NCBI GenBank assembly: GCA_027038805.1
Contig: JALWGO010000188.1
Location: forward strand, 1-10,102
Direction of reading: 5' to 3'
From: Thermoprotei archaeon
GTDB taxonomy: Archaea; Thermoproteota; Thermoprotei_A; Sulfolobales; WANQ01
Length of the DNA stretch: 10,102 nucleotides
The stretch's first letter is position 1; every line of letters starts with the position of its first letter. The notes beneath the pieces are model-generated. The model was given only the letters and a program-made list of their open reading frames with translations, searched no databases and had not been told where the DNA came from. Positions 6,461 through 10,102 of this stretch are shown in pieces. A program made the position numbers and the translations under genes.

Positions 6461-6491
6461 AGTCTACTCTAGAGTAGACTACTCTAGAGTA
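6461..6491. promoter_or_regulatory. Two identical 12-bp palindromes, operator-like, before the ATPase gene
   Basis: The perfect palindrome TACTCTAGAGTA occurs at 6465-6476 and again at 6480-6491, centres 15 bp apart. The first is embedded in a perfect 20-bp palindrome (6461-6480). On the minus strand a TATA-like CTATTATA overlaps the upstream end of the second copy (around 6490-6497), and the Shine-Dalgarno of the ATPase begins directly after the first. A dimeric DNA-binding protein bound here would block promoter escape, so this looks like a two-site operator. The ATPase's own winged helix or an unlinked regulator could be the binder; this is inference. Confidence 0.6.
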
Positions 6492-6510
6492 TAATAGTGT
6501 AACTATACTA

Positions 6511-6524
6511 TTTGAAAAATCAAA
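6511..6524 (-). terminator. Small hairpin with T-run after the LysE-like gene
   Basis: On the minus strand TTTGA-TTTT-TCAAA lies ten bases beyond the exporter stop codon. The T-rich stretch could slow or end exporter transcription before the ATPase promoter. It may equally be AT-rich background. Confidence 0.25.
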
Positions 6525-6533
6525 CATATAATA

Positions 6534-7184
6534 TCATAATAGTTTCAACAATAGTGTTGCAGCAAAGAACAACAGTATTCCAGCTAGAGTTAGAAGCAGT
6601 ATCCTTGTTCCCCTTGGCCCCAGGATCCTTGATCCATGGTGAGCTGCATAAGCTGTTGCTCCAAGCCACGTATAGTCTAGCCATACATGTAGTACATACA
6701 TGTATAGTACTCCTAGTGGGAAGCCTATAGTTAATGCGCCCTCTATTAGTGGTAATCCTACACTAGCCCACCAGAGTAGAAAATAAGCATTCAACCCGGT
6801 TAACACTGCACCAACTACTATCGGGTTCGTATGAACAAGCCCGGTATTACCACTATTATCGTTGAACCCTTTAGTACTAAGTGCATCCCGTATCAACAAG
6901 TATGCGAAAAACCCCATAAAGCCTACAACGAATAATGTAAACCCTATCTTCACGTATCCCTGGCTCAGCCACGAGCTAATGGTATCGTAGAATAATGCGA
7001 GGAGGAAAACATAGGGTAGTTCAACAATCATATGCCCTAAAGCAACCTGGAGACCGCTTTTCCAGCCCCCCTTAACACCTAAGGCCATATTAGCTACCGT
7101 TAAGGGACCAGGCGATAAGGCTCCAGAAGTACTGATAGCTACAACGCTGACTGAATACAGCGCTAAGTCTAATATCTTAACCAC
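6534..7184 (-). CDS. LysE/RhtB-family amino-acid exporter
   Basis: 216 residues with about six membrane helices, the usual LysE size and topology. The family signature is clear: GALSPGPLTVANMALGVKGGWKSGLQVALGHM at residues 21-52, with the SPGP turn at 24-27, followed by an amphipathic loop, a hydrophilic loop (about 105-120), and the second three-helix half, which ends in FFAATLLLKLL. Members export amino acids or small analogues using the proton gradient in the cytoplasmic membrane; the substrate here cannot be told. GTG at 7184 is the only reasonable start, as an in-frame stop lies seven codons upstream and the next possible starts would delete the first helix. The GTG lies inside an AGGTGG stretch, so initiation may be leaderless. 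It is on the same strand as and upstream of the ATPase, but the palindromic promoter between them suggests separate control. Confidence 0.85.
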   Translation of the reverse strand: MVKILDLALYSVSVVAISTSGALSPGPLTVANMALGVKGGWKSGLQVALGHMIVELPYVFLLALFYDTISSWLSQGYVKIGFTLFVVGFMGFFAYLLIRDALSTKGFNDNSGNTGLVHTNPIVVGAVLTGLNAYFLLWWASVGLPLIEGALTIGFPLGVLYMYVLHVWLDYTWLGATAYAAHHGSRILGPRGTRILLLTLAGILLFFAATLLLKLL

Positions 7185-7346
7185 CTTTTCAGTGAAAAAT
7201 TCCTATGCTAGCTTCATGTAGAGTTGTTGAACAATATTTTAGTTTTCCCACTATACTGCCTGGAAAATATTCGGCCTATAACATCTAATATTATTCTCCA
7301 CGGTTTTATTAGCTGATCATAGTTTCATTTAAGCTTATTACACAAA

Positions 7347-7374
7347 TTTTTATAAGCCCCGTTATCCGGGGGCT
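7347..7374 (+). promoter_or_regulatory. TATA box with abutting GC-rich inverted repeat, MFS gene promoter
   Basis: TTTTTATAAG (7347-7356) is a good archaeal TATA box. It runs straight into AGCCCC (7355-7360), which pairs with GGGGCT (7369-7374); the inner G7361-C7367 can add a pair across a bulge. A transcript would start near 7377, leaving a leader of about 53 bases before the ATG at 7431. A GC-rich palindrome between TATA box and start site, in AT-rich surroundings, is a likely repressor site for the two-gene membrane operon. Confidence 0.45.
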
Positions 7375-7430
7375 ACGATTAGAAAAAGTAGAAAGAAATC
7401 CTGGGTGGATGGGACCGGTGCACTATAACC

Positions 7431-8810
7431 ATGACGAGAATATCCTTGAGGCAGAGGATTAGAGAAAGGAAGAGCAAGGCTAGTGAGTGGGCCTTCCTAT
7501 TATTTGTCCTCGAGGCTTTTTCCGGAGGCTTCTACGTGATCATATCTAGAGGAGTTACACCTATATTCCTTGTAGCATCGGGATATGTTCTAAGAGACCT
7601 ACTATTATTAAACATCTTCGCCGGGCTACTATCATTACTTGTAGCCCTCTTCCTCTACCGCTCTATGGCTTATCGTATTGCTCGGAGGAACATTAAGGTT
7701 AGGATAATAGTAGCAATGCTTATTGAACGAGTATTCTGGTTCACAATACCATGGGGTGTTGGAGGAGACTATCTCATAGTCCTCTACGCTCTAGCTCTTG
7801 CTTCAACTATTCCAACTGGAGTCTACTTGAACATAGCCTTCTTCACCTTCTTCGACGAGCAACGCTACCGCAGGCTCATAGCCTATCGTACAATGGCTAG
7901 CAGTATTGCTAGCATAGTCGGCCAGGTCATAATGATAACTATACTAGCAGTAGGAGAACCACCGTGGAAATACATTACACTTTACACCATTGCTTTCTCG
8001 GTAGGCTTAATCTCCATAGCTCTAGTATCTCTAGCACCACTCCAGAGAATAGAGTTAAGGATAGCTGAGAAGGCTGAAGAAGAAGTAGAAATCCATGCTG
8101 GCAACATATACTTACTCCTAGTAGCGCTACTTGCCTCAGCAAACCTACTGAGCATTTCATGGATACCAAGACTTATGAGAGACCTAGGAGCACCAGACTA
8201 TTTCGCAGCATCTATAGGTTTCATCCAGACAATCACAAACATCTTCGCTAGTATGTTCTGGGTTAGGAAGCGTATAACCAGTTACAGGTACGCTATAATA
8301 TTACTCGCAACAATACCAGTATTAGTATCAATAACCCCTCTACCACTAGCCCACCTGGGAATAGCCGTCTTATACAGCTTTGCCTTCGTTGGAACAAACT
8401 TCTATGCTGGTATAACTTATGCAAGCATAGTGAAGAGACTCGGAGCACCAAAAGCCAGTATACTGTTATCTAGTGCTAGCGCTCTAGCAATAGTATTAGC
8501 TGGCCTCGTAGGCTACCTCCTAGTATTCTCAACACTCCTAGTATTCCTCGCAGCAAGCGTGTTCAGCCTCATAGGATTAACAATAGCCCTAACAGCTCTA
8601 CCAGAACTAGCAATACTCCCACCAAGCTATACGAGACTATATTCCAGAATACTCTACCAGTCAAGCATAACTAGCTATCACTTCATATTATTCACTGTAA
8701 GTGAGACGGCTAAAGTAACGCTTAAGTTTACTATACTAATTGTTGGTGTAATCATCTTGTTCATCATATATCGTACACTATACTATCTCGTCATATTAAC
8801 TGGGGGGTGA
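7431..8810 (+). CDS. MFS-like multi-helix membrane transporter
   Basis: 459 residues, strongly hydrophobic, with about 12 membrane helices. A charged loop (about 205-225, IAEKAEEEVEIHAG) separates two halves, as in major facilitator superfamily proteins. An extra C-terminal helix (KFTILIVGVIILFIIYRTLYY, about 430-452) follows. Basic, positive-inside loops are visible (RSMAYRIARRNIKVR near 78-92 and EQRYRRLIAYR near 144-154). No diagnostic motif identifies a substrate, so MFS membership rests on topology; it may be one of the uncharacterised archaeal MFS-like families. The ATG at 7431 has a weak GGTG nine bases upstream; other upstream starts are out of frame. Its stop TGA is part of the next gene's ribosome-binding site, so the two are almost certainly translated together. 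Confidence 0.65.
   Translation: MTRISLRQRIRERKSKASEWAFLLFVLEAFSGGFYVIISRGVTPIFLVASGYVLRDLLLLNIFAGLLSLLVALFLYRSMAYRIARRNIKVRIIVAMLIERVFWFTIPWGVGGDYLIVLYALALASTIPTGVYLNIAFFTFFDEQRYRRLIAYRTMASSIASIVGQVIMITILAVGEPPWKYITLYTIAFSVGLISIALVSLAPLQRIELRIAEKAEEEVEIHAGNIYLLLVALLASANLLSISWIPRLMRDLGAPDYFAASIGFIQTITNIFASMFWVRKRITSYRYAIILLATIPVLVSITPLPLAHLGIAVLYSFAFVGTNFYAGITYASIVKRLGAPKASILLSSASALAIVLAGLVGYLLVFSTLLVFLAASVFSLIGLTIALTALPELAILPPSYTRLYSRILYQSSITSYHFILFTVSETAKVTLKFTILIVGVIILFIIYRTLYYLVILTGG
8804..8810 (+). promoter_or_regulatory. Shine-Dalgarno GGGGTGA overlapping the upstream stop codon
   Basis: The stop TGA (8808-8810) of the transporter gene forms the end of GGGGTGA, which stands six bases before ATG 8817 and nine before a second ATG at 8820. 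The arrangement implies translational coupling. Confidence 0.65.
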
Positions 8811-8816
8811 ACACCA

Positions 8817-9479
8817 ATGATGGAATATGCATTAAACAATACAACTAGCCCAATAGCTAATAAAACTAGTATAAAACTCCTATGGGAGGCATTACGCTTA
8901 GCCCTAAGAGATCTCATCGAAATAGTACCCGATATCCTCATAGCCTTAGCGATTATAGCAGTCTACCTAGCAATAGCGATAATACTAACACGTCTAGTCA
9001 AGAAACTATTCATTGTGTTTAAAGTAGACGAGCTCCTAAAACCAATACTAAAACACGCTTACTTTAGCATAACAAACCTCGTACTAGTCTTAATGAATAT
9101 AGGCTTAGCCCTCATGGCCCTATACTCGATAATATTAACACTTTTCCCAGCACAGGTCCATACAACAGCAATGATAATAGACTATGCCGCTAGAGTGGCT
9201 AGTGTGATATTCCTCATATTCTTCATATTCATAGCATTAAATAGTGTCGTTGAAAGAATAAGAATGGAGGCAAAGCTCCGAGGATTCATCCTACTAGTAA
9301 CACTCTTCATGACAATAGTACCACTACTAGACGTAACAGCACTAAGCCCAGAGGTAAAAACAGCACTAGCATGGGGAATAAGCATAGGAATAGGACTAAC
9401 AATAGGAGTCTTCGCCGCATGGTACTTCTTCCACGAGATACTAGAAGAAAAAATAAGAGAAAAGAAAGAAAAAAGATAG
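8817..9479 (+). CDS. Five-helix membrane protein, possibly MscS-like TM region
   Basis: 220 residues with about five membrane helices: about 37-60 (IVPDILIALAIIAVYLAIA), 84-110, 127-146, 156-173 and 184-206. A short polar, Asn- and Thr-rich N-terminus precedes them and a very charged tail (EILEEKIREKKEKR) follows. The helix1-LVKKLFIVFKVDELLKPILKH segment recalls the membrane helices of small mechanosensitive-channel-related (TM_helix) proteins, but the MscS beta domain and pore helix signature are missing, so I do not assign a channel function. Two ATGs at 8817 and 8820 are both usable. The gene is translationally coupled to the MFS-like gene and may encode its partner. The last 49 codons contain no T-ending codon at all. 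Confidence 0.55.
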   Translation: MMEYALNNTTSPIANKTSIKLLWEALRLALRDLIEIVPDILIALAIIAVYLAIAIILTRLVKKLFIVFKVDELLKPILKHAYFSITNLVLVLMNIGLALMALYSIILTLFPAQVHTTAMIIDYAARVASVIFLIFFIFIALNSVVERIRMEAKLRGFILLVTLFMTIVPLLDVTALSPEVKTALAWGISIGIGLTIGVFAAWYFFHEILEEKIREKKEKR

Positions 9480-9510
9480 AGAAGAAAATCAGTACGATTT
9501 CTATACAATA

Positions 9511-9522
9511 GCGGGTAACCGC
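9511..9522. terminator. GCGG-GTAA-CCGC hairpin between convergent genes
   Basis: A 4-bp all-GC stem closing a GTAA loop (a GNRA-type tetraloop in RNA on the plus strand), 32 bases after the membrane-protein stop and 19 before the VapC stop. It is followed by ATATTATAAT rather than a T-run. It may help end or protect the plus-strand transcript; evidence is only positional. Confidence 0.3.
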
Positions 9523-9540
9523 ATATTATAATGAACTGCC

Positions 9541-10008
9541 TTACTCTATTCCTAGTGATTTGGAGCGGTCTATAGGGTATTTTTCTATATGTCTTACTCT
9601 TGATTCTTTATCGCTGAGCGTTGCTAGTAGTTTCTCGTCTGCCGTATACATTATTGTATTGTATTTTTTAGCTAGGATTACATAATATGCATCGTAGACT
9701 GTTGTATTGTTTGTTAGACTATATAGTAGTGCTTGCCTCGTGTCTTCTGATGTTATGTCCTCGTATTCTATTCCTACTTCTACTAGTAGATTATACGCTT
9801 CTACTACGTGGTCTTTTGCTAGTATTTTCCTTACAACATATTTTCTCAGAGTGTTAGTGTATTCAAGTAGAGCATATATTGGTGCGATAACTCTTATACG
9901 CCCATATAGGTAATCATCTCTTAATAGGATTGCTTCTTGGGAGTATTTCTCGGGTATAAACCATTTAACTATAACGTTTGAATCAACGATTACCGTGGGT
10001 TTATTCAA
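9541..10008 (-). CDS. vapC: VapC-type PIN-domain toxin ribonuclease
   Basis: 155 residues, a complete PIN domain. The acidic metal-binding residues are all present: Asp9 in VIVDSNV, Glu49 in ALLEY, Asp106 in VYDAYYV and Asp124 in YTADEKL. These build the Mg- or Mn-dependent RNase site. VapC toxins cut RNA (in studied cases tRNA or rRNA) and are held inactive by VapB. The length is somewhat above the usual 130-145 residues because of a charged C-terminal extension (HIEKYPIDRSKSLGIE). The start is TTG at 10008, which shares bases with the antitoxin stop in TTGA; the encoded NKPTVIVDSN begins exactly like other VapC proteins. Toxin translation thus depends on ribosomes ending the antitoxin frame. 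Confidence 0.85.
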   Translation of the reverse strand: MNKPTVIVDSNVIVKWFIPEKYSQEAILLRDDYLYGRIRVIAPIYALLEYTNTLRKYVVRKILAKDHVVEAYNLLVEVGIEYEDITSEDTRQALLYSLTNNTTVYDAYYVILAKKYNTIMYTADEKLLATLSDKESRVRHIEKYPIDRSKSLGIE

Positions 10009-10102
10009 TTCTTATCCCTATCCTCTCTTATGAGTTTGGCTGAGAAGTTTTCTTCTACGGGCTTGATCTTTTTTCTGAGAGCCTCTATTCTAGCGATTAT
10101 TC
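10005..10102 (-). CDS. vapB: VapB-type antitoxin, C-terminal part only (cut by window edge)
   Basis: The last 31 codons of a frame entering from the right edge: residues read IIARIEALRKKIKPV then EENFSAKLIREDRDKN. The basic helix followed by the A-LIREDRD motif is the toxin-binding tail of archaeal VapB antitoxins. The N-terminal DNA-binding part lies outside the window. The stop TGA (10007-10005) overlaps the TTG start of vapC by two bases, the standard antitoxin-first layout. The promoter is not in the window. Confidence 0.8.
   Translation of the reverse strand, partial: IIARIEALRKKIKPVEENFSAKLIREDRDKN

Noticed and set aside
6461..6491. Palindromes as recombination or transposon ends
   Set aside because: No transposase, no target duplication and no second distant copy in the window; position at a promoter favours an operator.

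Overview
The window looks like a chromosomal segment of a hyperthermophilic crenarchaeon (Thermoproteota), plausibly Desulfurococcales-like. It is AT-rich and dense in ATA, CTA and AGG codons. TTG and GTG starts are frequent, and some genes have archaeal Shine-Dalgarno motifs (GAGGTGA, GGTGAT) while others have a TATA-like box only about 20-30 bases before the start, as in leaderless genes. The gene content fits too: archaeal AAA-type ATPases with a nuclease-like tail, VapBC, LEA14/WHy-like membrane-anchored proteins and a membrane-attached winged-helix protein. The species assignment is inference. There is no rRNA, tRNA, CRISPR array or transposase.

Layout from left to right. (1) 1-565, minus: 5' part of a DUF4143-type AAA ATPase cut by the window edge. 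Just upstream on the same strand (675-1307) is a protein that resembles the uracil-DNA-glycosylase superfamily. (2) 1308-1555: a divergent intergenic region with a long inverted repeat (1379-1459) that could be a structured RNA, or could overlap a 50-codon small ORF. (3) 1556-2497, plus: a membrane-anchored protein with two tandem LEA14/WHy-like repeats. It converges on and overlaps by 17 bases a membrane winged-helix protein (2481-3212, minus). (4) 3351-4145, plus: a cytoplasmic HExxH zinc-protease-like protein. (5) 4220-7184, minus: a LysE-family exporter, then a 27-bp double palindrome, then an ATPase with a DUF234 (PD-(D/E)xK-like) C-terminus, then 30 bases on a protein matching the Nmad3 family of putative nucleotide-modification proteins. 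(6) 7431-9479, plus: a two-gene translationally coupled membrane unit, an MFS-like transporter and a five-helix membrane protein. (7) 9541-10102, minus: a vapBC toxin-antitoxin pair with the antitoxin cut by the right edge.

The most interesting unit is the ATPase-nuclease/Nmad3 pair behind a two-copy palindromic operator-like element: a candidate, undescribed DNA-processing or defence-like module. Other points of note are the inverted-repeat RNA candidate, the degenerate UDG-like gene, the unsecreted gluzincin-like protein, and a drift from T-ending codons at gene starts to A-ending codons at gene ends, seen on both strands.
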